A stretch of 64,000 bases of DNA from Aeriscardovia sp. (GCA_017413255.1 JAFPUC010000003.1:1-64000); one strand, 5' to 3'. Shown: positions 8,988 to 17,489, counted from the first letter of the stretch. Notes: generated by a model not told the origin, from the letters alone. Translations and numbers: made by a program.

Positions 8988-10072
8988 GCTGCCTCCCGGG
9001 CCTCTCTTTTGGCTTTTTTCCTGGCCTGCCTGAAGGCGTTCAGAAGTTCTTTTCCGCGTTCCGTCTTTTTCCATCCGGAAGAAGAGGAGCGTTTTTTTAT
9101 TTCCTTTCTCGCCCTGGTTTCCTGCTTTTGAAAATTCCTCTCAGGAGAGACCTGCCCCCCTTTCACCCTGAGGGTTTTGATTCCGGGGGTGCGGGGGGCT
9201 AAAATTCCCCACATGGTTTTTTCGTGCCCGTCTTTTCCCCGGAAATCTTTTACGATCTGAAGGCCCAAGGTTTTTCCATCCGCGCACCTTCCTATGGTGT
9301 AGCGGACTTTCCCATTCGGATCTTCTTCCTGAAGGGCCCGCATGAGGCGCGTGACGTCTGCGCTGTCTACGCTGACGCTTCCCGCCGGCCTTTTTGCAGC
9401 TACGAGCCTGCCTTTCCCTTTTGCCTCCAGGCCTTCTGAGATTTTCAGATTTCCCCCTTCGCTTGAGAGGTAGACAGGTATATGGCGCAGCGCATAGGAA
9501 TCTTTAATATTGAGCTTTTTTCTGAGCTTTTTTCTGATTTCTATCACTTCGTCGGCTACGCTTCCGGGATTTAGATAGTTTTCTATTCCGAGCTCGTCAT
9601 CTTTGCGCATGCCTTTTTCCAGGTAGCGGTACGCTTTGAAAGGTTCTATGGTGCTATAGGGAAGGGTGCGATTGTCCTGCATTTCCTGCATTTCATCCAC
9701 TTTCCTGCCTGCATCCGATTGAAACCTGAAGCTCGCCCTGGAGAGCGAAAAGGAAACGGGAGGCGCGGGAGAATCATGATCCGTGATGCCAAAGGCCCCG
9801 TGATAGCTAGAAGAGCACATCATCTGCTCTCCTTCTCCGGAATCTATCACGTGAGCCCGGCTATGGGGATCTAGATCCGTCAGGGTCATTGGCCTTCCGC
9901 TGCCCGCCATTTGGAGCACGGCAAAACCGTCTTTTAAGTTTTCCCGGTTGTGCACGTAGTAAAAGTGGCACGATCCGCGCTTATCCATATATCCGTGCCA
10001 TCCCTCCCTCATGAAGGCGTCCCGAAACTTTCCGTCCGGCCTCCTGGGGTGGTAAAGGGGGTTAAAAGTCAA
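8984..10072 (-). CDS. Hypothetical protein of the conjugative element, basic C-terminus
   Basis: A 362-residue soluble protein I do not recognise. Visible features are an N-terminal segment rich in aromatic residues (FRDAFMREGWHGYMDKRG), a central segment YRYLEKGMRKDDELGIENYL, and a strongly basic tail rich in KK, RK and AREA that could contact nucleic acid. It starts with TTG at 10072 (AGAGG upstream) and lies 12 nt after the next minus-strand gene, so the two form an operon read leftwards. Given the missing relaxase, a DNA-processing role is conceivable but no catalytic motif is visible. Confidence 0.5.
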   Translation of the reverse strand: MTFNPLYHPRRPDGKFRDAFMREGWHGYMDKRGSCHFYYVHNRENLKDGFAVLQMAGSGRPMTLTDLDPHSRAHVIDSGEGEQMMCSSSYHGAFGITDHDSPAPPVSFSLSRASFRFQSDAGRKVDEMQEMQDNRTLPYSTIEPFKAYRYLEKGMRKDDELGIENYLNPGSVADEVIEIRKKLRKKLNIKDSYALRHIPVYLSSEGGNLKISEGLEAKGKGRLVAAKRPAGSVSVDSADVTRLMRALQEEDPNGKVRYTIGRCADGKTLGLQIVKDFRGKDGHEKTMWGILAPRTPGIKTLRVKGGQVSPERNFQKQETRARKEIKKRSSSSGWKKTERGKELLNAFRQARKKAKREAREAA

Positions 10073-10084
10073 TAAACCTCTTTT

Positions 10085-10708
10085 CTAGTCGAGTTCGATA
10101 TTTTCTTCATTTTCAGGTTGCTTTAGGCGCTCCTGCGCTTTTTCTCCAAGAGGGGGAAAGTCGGCTCCGGCATTATCCCTTATAAGCTGAAGCCAGTTGG
10201 ATTCCTCTTCAAAGTTTTTGGCCGCGTTCCACTGAGCCTGGGCTCCCGAGAAGGGTTCAAAAGCGCCCATGTTCGGGTCAAACTGGTGGCTTATCCACGT
10301 GTTGTAGATTTCTATTCCGGAGTCTTTGGAAAGCCATTCGATCCAGCGCGGATCTTTTTCCAGAAACTCTTCCCAGTCCATGCCGTCCCAGTCGCGGTCT
10401 TTGCGTTTGAGGATGTCAGGGTCGATGTAGGGCCTTTTTTCAGCCTCCCCTCCGTCCTCTTCAAAGCTTTTCAGCTTTCCTATGGGGCAGGCTACATGCC
10501 CTTCCCCTCTGTCTATTTCTTCGCTTCTTTTTTGAAGCAGGGACACCGGGGCCTTGCTCCAGTTCACTCCTTTTTTCCAGTCATTTTTATCTTTCCAAAA
10601 GTCGCAGGTAAAGACCCTTTTGATTTCGCCTCCGGGAGTCTTTTTCCAAGAGTACTTGACTTCTTCAAGTGGGAATTTGACGATTCCGGGAGCCTCTTTT
10701 TGAGACAT
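10085..10708 (-). CDS. Hypothetical acidic cytoplasmic protein
   Basis: A 207-residue protein, rich in W, D and E, not recognised. It starts at an ATG with an AAGGAG RBS. The N-terminus (EEVKYSWKKTPGGEIKRVFTCDFWKDKNDW) is followed by several Trp-containing segments (DRDWDGMDWEEFLEKDPRWIEWL) and an acidic end (EENIELD). It heads the two-gene leftward operon with the 8984-10072 gene. The 160 bp upstream are AT-rich and shared with the divergent recombination genes. No domain can be assigned. Confidence 0.5.
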   Translation of the reverse strand: MSQKEAPGIVKFPLEEVKYSWKKTPGGEIKRVFTCDFWKDKNDWKKGVNWSKAPVSLLQKRSEEIDRGEGHVACPIGKLKSFEEDGGEAEKRPYIDPDILKRKDRDWDGMDWEEFLEKDPRWIEWLSKDSGIEIYNTWISHQFDPNMGAFEPFSGAQAQWNAAKNFEEESNWLQLIRDNAGADFPPLGEKAQERLKQPENEENIELD

Positions 10709-10914
10709 TTTGCTCCTTACAAAAGATTGGATTTTTATGTTTGAGAGAGATTAAATCGAAAAATAATCAACATTATTAAACTAGCGAAAATTTATAAACA
10801 CGTCAAGAATGAGATAATTTAAAACAAACTTTTACGGTTGAAATAGAAAAATATATATCTATTAACCTGCTATATTTGAGGGAGGCGAAACTCAAAGAGA
10901 AAGGAAAGGCAATC

Positions 10915-11736
10915 GTGAGCAAAACGCTTGTAAGAAAAGAAGTCTTTTGCGAAATGGATGATGAGGAATATTTTTCCCATCCCGCCATTGATCAGAGCCA
11001 GCTGAAAAGATGGATGAAAAGCCCGAGGGCTTTTGCCCTTTCAAGATTAAATCAGGATGAGCCCTCCCCTTCTATGCGCTTTGGAACTGCAATGCACTCC
11101 CTGGTCCTTGGAAAGGGGCCCAGGGTGGAAGAGAGCAGGCGGGGGGAAGAAAAGCAGAAAGGAACCGTTTATCTTTCTTCCTCCGAGTACTCAAAGTGCA
11201 GGGCCATGTCAGGCTTCTTTCCGGAAAAAATTTTTAAAGACGGGATGAGCGAAGCTGTGATGATTGCAAAAGATCCTGCCACAGGCCTTACTTTGAAAGG
11301 GAAGGCCGACTTCCTTCCCTATTCCCTGGATGCCGATGGCATTTACAGGATTAGGGACTACAAAACAACCAACAAGGAGCGCCAGGCTTTTTCAAAGTCG
11401 ATATTTGACCCTTCCCTGCGTTACGACATACAGGCCGTTTTTTATATGAAGCTTTTCAGACTTTGTACGGGATACCTTGGGCCCTTGGGCTTCCAGTTTG
11501 TGGTTCAGGAGAAAACCGAACCCTACTCGGTGGGATTATGGGATGTGGATGAAAAGAATGACTGGGTGAAAAAGAGCAGGGCGGCGATGGAACTGGCTCT
11601 TCGCTCTTTGGCATCCTTTAAAAAAGAACATGGCAAAGCTTGGGAAAAGGAAGCTCTTGATATAGATCCCATTTTTGAGTTTGACGTCTTTCCTGAAGCA
11701 TGGCAGTCCAGGGAACTTTATTCGGAGGCGCTGTGA
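10915..11736 (+). CDS. RecE/exodeoxyribonuclease VIII-like PD-(D/E)XK nuclease
   Basis: A 273-residue nuclease of the type that resects double-strand ends for annealing-based recombination. The fold is read from IDQSQLKRWMKSPRAF (the small N-terminal motif of this family), FGTAMHSLVLG, KGKADFLPY (core Asp), RIRDYKTTNK (D-x-K pair) and YDIQAVFYMKLF, then FQFVVQEKTEPY. These match the PDDEXK-like exodeoxyribonuclease VIII/YqaJ group. The frame is open back to TTG 10876, but GTG 10915 has a strong AAAGGAAAGG upstream and is preferred. Its TGA overlaps the ATG of the Erf gene, so the two are translationally coupled, as RecE/annealase pairs usually are. Confidence 0.75.
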   Translation: MSKTLVRKEVFCEMDDEEYFSHPAIDQSQLKRWMKSPRAFALSRLNQDEPSPSMRFGTAMHSLVLGKGPRVEESRRGEEKQKGTVYLSSSEYSKCRAMSGFFPEKIFKDGMSEAVMIAKDPATGLTLKGKADFLPYSLDADGIYRIRDYKTTNKERQAFSKSIFDPSLRYDIQAVFYMKLFRLCTGYLGPLGFQFVVQEKTEPYSVGLWDVDEKNDWVKKSRAAMELALRSLASFKKEHGKAWEKEALDIDPIFEFDVFPEAWQSRELYSEAL

Positions 11737-12227
11737 TGGAAGAGCTACACATCATCAAAAAGAACCGCGTAGCTTCAGCCGGAAAGTTTTCCTATGCTTA
11801 TGCGGATTTGGCCGCCGTCATAGAGTGCATAGGAAAAATGGGGCTGGAAGTGCAGCAGGATGTTCAATATGCGGCAAACTCCCCGTTTTCTCCCCTGGGG
11901 TCGGTGCTTGTGTGCGGGATGGTGTGCACGAGGACCAGAAAGAAAGGCGAAGAGGAATGGAGCGAATGGAGGGCCAAGGTACCCATTTTGGCCGATATCA
12001 GGCAGGGATCGGAGAGGCAGAACGTAAACCAGATTTATGGGAGCGCATTAAGTTATGCCAGAAGGTACTCACTTACTTTGGCCTGCGGCCTTGCCACGGA
12101 AGACGATGACGGGATTTCGGCGTCTTTAAGGCGCCCCGCTGTGTATCCTTCCAGGCCGGATTTTCGCTCGGGAGGGCCTTTGCAACCGGCTTCTGGTAGT
12201 GTCAGAAGGCCCGTAGAAAGGCAATAA
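11736..12227 (+). CDS. Erf-family single-strand annealing protein
   Basis: A 163-residue annealase. AGKFSYAYADLAAVIECI near the start and NQIYGSALSYARRYSLTLACGLATEDDDG in the middle are the hallmark of the ERF superfamily, which pairs complementary single strands. The C-terminal 40 residues are proline- and arginine-rich and disordered, possibly an SSB or DNA contact. The start ATG at 11736 overlaps the upstream TGA and is preceded by GGAGG. With the nuclease it forms a phage-like recombination module that may circularise or repair the incoming element. A terminator follows at once. Confidence 0.85.
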   Translation: MEELHIIKKNRVASAGKFSYAYADLAAVIECIGKMGLEVQQDVQYAANSPFSPLGSVLVCGMVCTRTRKKGEEEWSEWRAKVPILADIRQGSERQNVNQIYGSALSYARRYSLTLACGLATEDDDGISASLRRPAVYPSRPDFRSGGPLQPASGSVRRPVERQ

Positions 12228-12228
12228 A

Positions 12229-12255
12229 AAAGCCCCATAAATCTTACGGGGCTTT
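12229..12255. terminator. Hairpin terminator between convergent operons
   Basis: AAAGCCCC (12229-12236) pairs perfectly with GGGGCTTT (12248-12255) around an 11-nt loop. The A-rich and T-rich flanks let it work in both directions, between the Erf gene and the partition genes. Confidence 0.75.
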
Positions 12256-12271
12256 GAGATTGAGCGCACTT

Positions 12272-12520
12272 TCAGTACCTGTCTTCAAATAGCCTTTCAT
12301 CCAGCGCATTTCTTACGCATTCGTCTATTATGTCGCACACTTTCATCCCTGTCTTTGCGGAAATCACCTTTACCTTCTGAAGAAGATCCTTGTCCATGAC
12401 GGTGGTCAGCTTCTCCTTTTTAGGTTTTTCTTTCTTCTCCCCGCCTTTTCCGTTTTTTAGAGGCGAGTCTCCGGGCCGGCTGGTAAATGCATTTTTTATA
12501 GCCATTGCCCCCTCATTCAT
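12272..12520 (-). CDS. Small ParA-partner DNA-binding protein
   Basis: An 82-residue protein. A basic, lysine-rich N-terminus precedes a segment TTVMDKDLLQKVKVISAKTGMKVCDIIDECVRNAL, which has the pattern of a ribbon-helix-helix domain: a beta strand, then two helices split by the G-x-x-x turn. It starts 8 nt inside the end of the ParA gene, so the two are co-translated. Small RHH proteins beside ParA usually act as the centromere-binding and autorepressing partner. The centromere repeats expected with such a pair were not found nearby. The partner role comes from context. Confidence 0.6.
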   Translation of the reverse strand: MNEGAMAIKNAFTSRPGDSPLKNGKGGEKKEKPKKEKLTTVMDKDLLQKVKVISAKTGMKVCDIIDECVRNALDERLFEDRY

Positions 12521-13103
12521 CCAAAAGTTTTAGCATCTCTTGGCAGACCTTGTCATATTGCGGGGAGGTTTCATTGCCTCCGTACAGCCTTTTTACTGAC
12601 TCGGATTCTGAGATATAGGTGGGAAAATACATAAATTCGGCATCCTGCAACTCTTTTAAGGTTTCCTTCAGAAGTTTTGTCCTGGCTTTTACCCTTGTCA
12701 GGAGGATGTAGGAGGGTTTATCCGAAGAACGGTAAGTATCTCCCGCAAGGAAGGTGTCTGCGCGGGAAGGCTGGGTAGGAATTATCACAAGGTCGGCAGC
12801 TTCAATGGCGGAATTTATGATGGCAGTATCCGAAGGGGGAGTGTCGATTATGACAAAATCCTCTTCTTCGCCCTTCCTTTTGGCGAGGCGGTCGAGTTTA
12901 GGCCTATTTACAGGAACCACCTGGAAAGGCAGCGGTTTTCCGTCATCTTTTGTGCATGCTTCCCATGTTGTAGCTCCGCCGGTATTGTCGGCGTCAAATA
13001 CCACTACGCTTTTACCCAGCTTTGAAAGGCTGATTGCCAGGCACATGGCGCTCGTGGTTTTTCCTGTCCCCCCCTTGTCGCAGGCCACGGTCACTACTTT
13101 CAC
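12513..13103 (-). CDS. parA: ParA-family partition ATPase
   Basis: A 196-residue ParA/Soj-type Walker ATPase that positions the replicon or transfer DNA. The deviant Walker A KGGTGKTTSA is at residues 10-19, followed by VVVFDADNTGGATTW and EDFVIIDTPPSD (Walker B region). The short N-terminus has no HTH, so this is the small type Ib-like form that relies on a separate DNA-binding partner, matching the gene just downstream. The GTG start overlaps the TGA of the preceding gene by 4 nt. Three genes (13675 to 12272) form one leftward operon. Confidence 0.9.
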   Translation of the reverse strand: MKVVTVACDKGGTGKTTSAMCLAISLSKLGKSVVVFDADNTGGATTWEACTKDDGKPLPFQVVPVNRPKLDRLAKRKGEEEDFVIIDTPPSDTAIINSAIEAADLVIIPTQPSRADTFLAGDTYRSSDKPSYILLTRVKARTKLLKETLKELQDAEFMYFPTYISESESVKRLYGGNETSPQYDKVCQEMLKLLDE

Positions 13104-13675
13104 TTTTCTTCCTCCTTGGCTTCTTCTTCCTTCCTTTCCTCGGTCGCTTCCTTGGCCTTTTCCCTTTCATCGAGTTCCGGAACCGGTTTTACATAATGAT
13201 AGGGAGCTTTGTCAGCGCGGTCATAAGCGGCCTTTAAGTTCTCGCATATTCCGTTTCTTTCAAATAGGACTTGGTAGTCGGCCGGATTTAGTTTCACAGC
13301 TTTCCCGTCATAGCATTTGATCCACATCCTCTTGTATTCGGGGACGGTTAAGATTGGCGAATATTCCTTGTTCCTTTTCCATTCCTTTGGTTGGTAGGGG
13401 TATCCCAGGTCAGCTATTTTTGCACATATCGAGAAGTCGGCTTCAGGCGAGTAAAAGACAAAATTGTCTATTTGGGTAATCTTCTGAGGAGCGAGTCTGA
13501 GGTTTGTTACCCATAGGAATTTGCCATTCCTGAGCCTAATCCATTCAAGATAGGTTTTGACTATGCGATTTGAAGGGATATAAGCTTTTTGGAGCCTCTT
13601 TTCTGCTCCCAATCGCATTATGATATTATTGCCTTGTATTGTCTCAATCGGAACAGAAACTGGATCTAATTCCAT
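13100..13675 (-). CDS. Hypothetical protein heading the partition operon
   Basis: A 191-residue protein, not recognised. It begins MELDPVSVPIETIQGNNIIM with AAGGGG upstream, has a mixed alpha/beta body (KAYIPSNRIVKTYLEWIRLRNGKFLWVTNLRL), and ends in a highly charged run of E and K (EREKAKEATEERKEEEAKEEEK), probably a disordered or coiled tail. It overlaps parA by 4 nt. Its place ahead of parA would suit a replication or adaptor protein, but no motif supports either. Confidence 0.45.
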   Translation of the reverse strand: MELDPVSVPIETIQGNNIIMRLGAEKRLQKAYIPSNRIVKTYLEWIRLRNGKFLWVTNLRLAPQKITQIDNFVFYSPEADFSICAKIADLGYPYQPKEWKRNKEYSPILTVPEYKRMWIKCYDGKAVKLNPADYQVLFERNGICENLKAAYDRADKAPYHYVKPVPELDEREKAKEATEERKEEEAKEEEK

Positions 13676-13778
13676 ATCGGCCCCTTAGAAATTCCCTTTA
13701 GCTCTCAGCCTTTTAAGTTTAGGGTAAATTTTGTATACTGATTTATTTTATATTGAAAGTAATCTAAATAACCTATTT

Positions 13779-13918
13779 TTAATCATCTCTGGCGAAAAAT
13801 TGTGATATATTTCCATCATTTTTTGCATATTTAATTTGGAGCACTGGTTTAGCATGCTTATTCAATTTTGGAAGGGGGCAACTTACTTTGATATTTTCCT
13901 TATTGTCAATTGTTTTAT
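13779..13918 (-). pseudogene. 3' end of a gene cut off by the GC-rich island
   Basis: The minus strand reads about 45 residues of plausible protein (SCPLPKLNKHAKPVLQIKYA...SQFFARDD) up to a stop at 13779. The reading frame enters from the GC-rich side at about 13918, where composition changes abruptly. It looks like the tail of a gene whose front was lost when the island inserted. Family unknown. Confidence 0.35.
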
Positions 13919-14140
13919 ATGGCTGGAACCGCTTCAACCAGTCCCGCGACTTCCTCGACTGGTTCCACACCGAGGTTGACCGATATGCACCGCTGGTGTC
14001 CGTCGCACAGTCCGAGGTCTTTGGGCAGGCGTGGGCGCGAGACTCGTCCGTGGTCGCGTGCAGCGGGCAATGTGCTGTGGCTAGCCAATCTGGTCCATCG
14101 TACCTGTGGATTCAGCGAGGAGTGCTAAGATTTAACAGAC
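13919..14140. other. GC-rich edge of the foreign island, no recognised gene
   Basis: Composition shifts from AT-rich to GC-rich at about 13918. Two plus-strand frames are open across this stretch but neither gives a recognisable protein or has an RBS. It is probably debris from the donor genome. Confidence 0.4.
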
Positions 14141-14171
14141 GTAAAAAAGACGTCTAAAAGGAGTGATAAAC

Positions 14172-14372
14172 ATGTCTGAGAGCATGTTCGCGAAAAAGGC
14201 CAAGACCCGCTCGCAGAAGGTTTCTGGCGAGGAGACGCCTGAGCGTCAGGCACGTGTGAAGTTGACGCTGTCGATGACTGAGAGTGACCGTGCCAAGCTG
14301 GAACGCCTGGCACGCACCGATGGCGTTACGATGGCAACGTACGTGCACATGTGGTTGGCCGAGCAAGAGTAA
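14172..14372 (+). CDS. Small ribbon-helix-helix protein before the BcgI-like genes
   Basis: A 66-residue protein: a basic N-terminus (FAKKAKTRSQK), then RVKLTLSMTESDRAKLERLA and TMATYVHMWLAEQE. This is the strand-helix-helix pattern of CopG/Arc-type DNA-binding proteins. AAGGAG lies 8 nt before the ATG at 14172. It is 16 nt upstream of the nuclease-methylase gene in the same direction and is probably co-transcribed. The last helix is similar to that of the small protein at 55722-55916, which also precedes a nuclease-methylase gene. A controller or silencer role for the R-M operon is inferred. Confidence 0.6.
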   Translation: MSESMFAKKAKTRSQKVSGEETPERQARVKLTLSMTESDRAKLERLARTDGVTMATYVHMWLAEQE

Positions 14373-14388
14373 GCAAGGGGTTGGACTG

Positions 14389-16191
14389 ATGGCTACTCGC
14401 AATTCAATTATCTTGACAATTGGTCATGAATACCTGACCGCAAACATCGAGGAAGACGAGTGGAAGTACAGCAAGGCGCTCAAGGACGCTGGCAAGGAGT
14501 TCGTGCCTATCAAGCGCCCTAACGGCCATAACTACGACAAGCTCGATATTCGTTTCGAGTGCGGGCAGGTCTCGGTGCTCGTCGAGACCAAAGCGAATTT
14601 CGACAATGACTTGGAGGGCGCAAAGGCCCAGCTACAGGCATATGTCAAGTACGAGAAGGACCTCACGGGTAACAAGGTCGTGGCAATTCTCGCAAACACG
14701 GACGATGACCGAATCATGGTCTGGCGCGGTCCTATCTCCGACGCCACGCTCATGGAGTGTGAGACGAAACTGCGCACGTTTGGCGAGTATGCCGATTTTT
14801 ACACGAGCAAGGTCAACGACAAAGAGCAGGTGATGCGCAACACGTATGCGCTCAACGAGCTTCTGCACGGCGAGGGCATTCCCGAGAAGCTGCGCAGTCA
14901 GTTCGTCGGCACCTGCCTCTTGGCATTGAAGAACGGCGTGAAGTACGAGGACCGCAGCACGCGTGAGATTATCACGTCGATGCGCGGGGTGTTGAAGGAC
15001 CTTCTTCATGGGGATGTGCTTCGTGGCGAGAAGCTCGCGATTATCGAGCGCAAGGTCCTCGAAGACCAGTCGGTGCGCGTCCTGCCGTCCGAGAGTTTCA
15101 GGCTTGTTCTCAAGACGATTGAGGACGATATCCTGCCGTTCATCAACGACAAGAGCACGGCGGGGCAAGACCTGTTGAACCTGTTCTTCATCACGTTCAA
15201 CAAGTATGTCGGCAAGGCGGACAAGAATCAGGCGTTTACACCTGATCACATCACCGACTTTATGGCCAAGGTCTGCGACGTGAATCGCAACTCGCGCGTA
15301 CTCGACGCGACGTGCGGGTCTGGCTCGTTCCTCGTGCGTGCCATGACGCAGGCGATGGACGACTGTGCGACCGAGGCCGAACAGGAAGAGGTCAAGAAAT
15401 CCCACATCTACGGTATCGAGTGGGATGACAACGCGTTTGGCCTAGCGACGACCAACATGCTTATCCACGGCGATGGCAACACCAACATCAAGCAGGGCAG
15501 CGTCTTTGATAATGGCAAATGGATTGAGGACCAGCACATTGATGTTGTGCTCATGAATCCGCCTTATAACGCGACCAAGACACAGTGCCAGCCGAGTTAT
15601 GCGAAGGCGTGGGCGTCGAAGGTGAAGGAGGACCCGTCGAAGGGATTCCACTTCGTCAAATTCGTCGCGGACCACGTCAAGACGGGCAAGATGGCGGTGT
15701 TGTTGCCTATGCAGTGCGCCATTGGCACGGGCAAGGAGATTCAGAAGTTTAAGAAGGCCATGCTCGAGGAGCATACGCTTGACGCCGTGTTTACCTTGCC
15801 ATCTGACGTGTTCCACCCAGGCGCTTCGGTCTCGGCATGTTGTATGGTTTTTACGCTGGGTAAACGTCATGACCCCAAGAGGTCGACATTCTTCGGTTAC
15901 TTCAAGGAAGACGGCTTTGTGAAGCGCAAGAACCTCGGACGCGTCGAGCGTATTGACGCTGATGGCAAGGGCCTTTGGGCTGGTATCGAGGAACAGTGGC
16001 TTGACCTATATCGCGGGCGTAAAGAAGTCGATGGCCTGTCTGCAGTCCATTGCGTCACCGCTGATGATGAGTGGCTTGCTGAGGCGTATATGAAAACTGA
16101 CTACAGCAAGCTCACTGAGCAGGATTTCCAACAGACCATCAACGAGTACCTTGCGTATCTCGTTCGCACGGGCGAGGTGCATGAGCAATGA
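14389..16191 (+). CDS. BcgI-like type IIB restriction-modification subunit A (nuclease-methylase fusion)
   Basis: A 600-residue enzyme joining an N-terminal PD-(D/E)XK nuclease (D53, then VLVETKA with E66 and K68) to an N6-adenine methyltransferase: motif I LDATCGSGSFLVRAM at about 304 and motif IV MNPPYNA at about 388. A helical linker (residues 120-270) resembles HsdM. A single A chain of about 600-640 residues followed by a separate specificity chain of about 340 is the arrangement of BcgI, which cuts on both sides of its site and methylates it. The ATG at 14389 has AAGGGG upstream. The stop overlaps the start of the specificity gene (ATGA-type). Codon use is GC-rich, unlike the surrounding element. 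Confidence 0.8.
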   Translation: MATRNSIILTIGHEYLTANIEEDEWKYSKALKDAGKEFVPIKRPNGHNYDKLDIRFECGQVSVLVETKANFDNDLEGAKAQLQAYVKYEKDLTGNKVVAILANTDDDRIMVWRGPISDATLMECETKLRTFGEYADFYTSKVNDKEQVMRNTYALNELLHGEGIPEKLRSQFVGTCLLALKNGVKYEDRSTREIITSMRGVLKDLLHGDVLRGEKLAIIERKVLEDQSVRVLPSESFRLVLKTIEDDILPFINDKSTAGQDLLNLFFITFNKYVGKADKNQAFTPDHITDFMAKVCDVNRNSRVLDATCGSGSFLVRAMTQAMDDCATEAEQEEVKKSHIYGIEWDDNAFGLATTNMLIHGDGNTNIKQGSVFDNGKWIEDQHIDVVLMNPPYNATKTQCQPSYAKAWASKVKEDPSKGFHFVKFVADHVKTGKMAVLLPMQCAIGTGKEIQKFKKAMLEEHTLDAVFTLPSDVFHPGASVSACCMVFTLGKRHDPKRSTFFGYFKEDGFVKRKNLGRVERIDADGKGLWAGIEEQWLDLYRGRKEVDGLSAVHCVTADDEWLAEAYMKTDYSKLTEQDFQQTINEYLAYLVRTGEVHEQ

Positions 16192-17192
16192 TTGACACGA
16201 ATAATTGGAAACGGTTTCTTCTGCACGAACTGTTTGATATTGCAATGGGCAGCAAATTCGATATGGTGCAGATGACATTTGACAATTCGCGCATCAATTT
16301 TGTGGGGCGCTCGGCATCGAATAACGGAGTGGCAGGCACAGTCGATGTTGTGCCAGATGCAAAAATTTACCCCGCTGGTGATATTTCGCTCGCACTTGGC
16401 GGCTCTTTGGGGACAGCTTGTTTGCAGAATAAGCCGTTTTATACATCTCAAAACGTTGCAGTGCTGCATGCAAAAGAAGAGCTCTCTGCGCAGGTCAAGT
16501 TGTTTATCTGTTCAATCATCATGTTTGAGTGTCGTACAAAGTATGTCGCGTTTGGCCGTGAACTGAACAAGCATGTTCGTCGAGATTTTGAGCTGTATTT
16601 ACCAGCCGACAGCGACGGCAACCCCAACTGGGCGTGGATGGAACAGTATATGGACTCGTTGTCGGTTAAACCGATAACAACTGCGGTCAAGTCGTCGAAA
16701 ATGCCGTTGGGTATTGAATCGTGGAAAGAGTTTCATCTGGGCGATTGGTTTGAAGTGCGCAAGGGCAAGCGCTTGACGTCAGAAGACCAAGAGCTAGGTG
16801 AGGTGCCGTATATCGGTGCCATCGATTCAAACAATGGAGTAGCAAATCATATCGCACAGGACCCTATTCATGAGGGCAATACGATTTCTCTAAGCTACAA
16901 CGGCTCAGTCGGTGAGGCGTTCTATCAGCCCGAGGCATATTGGTCGACAGATGACGTGAATGCCTTGTATTTGAAGGACTGCGCCCGTCATGAGATGAAC
17001 GAGATGATTGGGCTGTTCGTCGCCACCGTGTTGAGGCAAGAGAAGTATCGCTTCTCGTATGGCCGCAAATGGACGCTGCCTAACATGCGTGATGCAATTG
17101 TCAAGCTGCCCGCTGACGACGACGGCAACCCCAACTGGGCGTGGATGGAACAGTATATGAAGTCGCTGCCGTACAGTGACCGTATCGCTTGA
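16188..17192 (+). CDS. BcgI-like specificity subunit B (HsdS-type)
   Basis: A 334-residue DNA-recognition subunit with two target-recognition domains. The first starts NNWKRFLLHELFDIAMG and the second SWKEFHLGDWFEVRKGKRL. Each ends in the same helix (DGNPNWAWMEQYM-x-SL), the conserved spacer repeat of HsdS proteins. The two domains probably read the two halves of a split target, bringing the A subunit to it. The ATG overlaps the end of gene A by 4 nt. The helix is encoded by a 40-bp sequence that is identical in both halves, which could permit exchange of recognition domains. No separate HsdR is needed, because subunit A carries its own nuclease. Confidence 0.8.
   Translation: MIDTNNWKRFLLHELFDIAMGSKFDMVQMTFDNSRINFVGRSASNNGVAGTVDVVPDAKIYPAGDISLALGGSLGTACLQNKPFYTSQNVAVLHAKEELSAQVKLFICSIIMFECRTKYVAFGRELNKHVRRDFELYLPADSDGNPNWAWMEQYMDSLSVKPITTAVKSSKMPLGIESWKEFHLGDWFEVRKGKRLTSEDQELGEVPYIGAIDSNNGVANHIAQDPIHEGNTISLSYNGSVGEAFYQPEAYWSTDDVNALYLKDCARHEMNEMIGLFVATVLRQEKYRFSYGRKWTLPNMRDAIVKLPADDDGNPNWAWMEQYMKSLPYSDRIA
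16613..16652 (+). repeat. 40-bp exact repeat within the specificity gene, copy 1
   Basis: Identical to 17120-17159 and in direct orientation. It codes for the DGNPNWAWMEQYM helix at the end of the first recognition domain. Spacing between copies is 507 bp (169 codons), so recombination between them keeps the frame. Confidence 0.9.
17120..17159 (+). repeat. 40-bp exact repeat within the specificity gene, copy 2
   Basis: Second copy of the direct repeat at 16613-16652, at the end of the second recognition domain. Confidence 0.9.
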
Positions 17193-17210
17193 TGCGTAAG
17201 GACGTGACTG

Positions 17211-17450
17211 ATGATGACCAAGTACCCGTACGACCAGCTGGATTTCCACTTCACCGTGCAGGATGACCTCGCGGACGATGACCTGATTATCGCGGGCTAT
17301 GCGATTAGGTCCGAGGACAAGGGGTTGTTCCTGTTTGACCTCAAGGGCCTTGTCTAGAAGTACGGCGGGGCTAGCTATGACGAGCTTCTGGACAACGACG
17401 AGGGTGATGCGTTCCTTGACGCTGCCCTCAAGAGGTCCATAGGCAAGTAG
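17211..17450 (+). pseudogene. Small acidic protein gene with an in-frame amber codon
   Basis: From ATG 17211 the frame codes for MMTKYPYDQLDFHFTVQDD, then DDDLIIAGYAIRSEDKGLFL, reaches TAG at 17355, and continues with YGGASYDELLDNDEGDAF to a TAG at 17450. AAGG precedes the ATG. The residue composition stays protein-like on both sides of the stop, so one nonsense mutation probably broke a protein of about 79 residues. It lies in the BcgI-like operon of the foreign island. Role unknown. Confidence 0.5.
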
Positions 17451-17489
17451 ATGCAAGGAATGTCGGGTGAGAAGAAGTGAGGAGTGGCT

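Noticed and set aside
14632..15405. 257-residue minus-strand frame
   Set aside because: Antisense shadow of the GC-rich nuclease-methylase gene.
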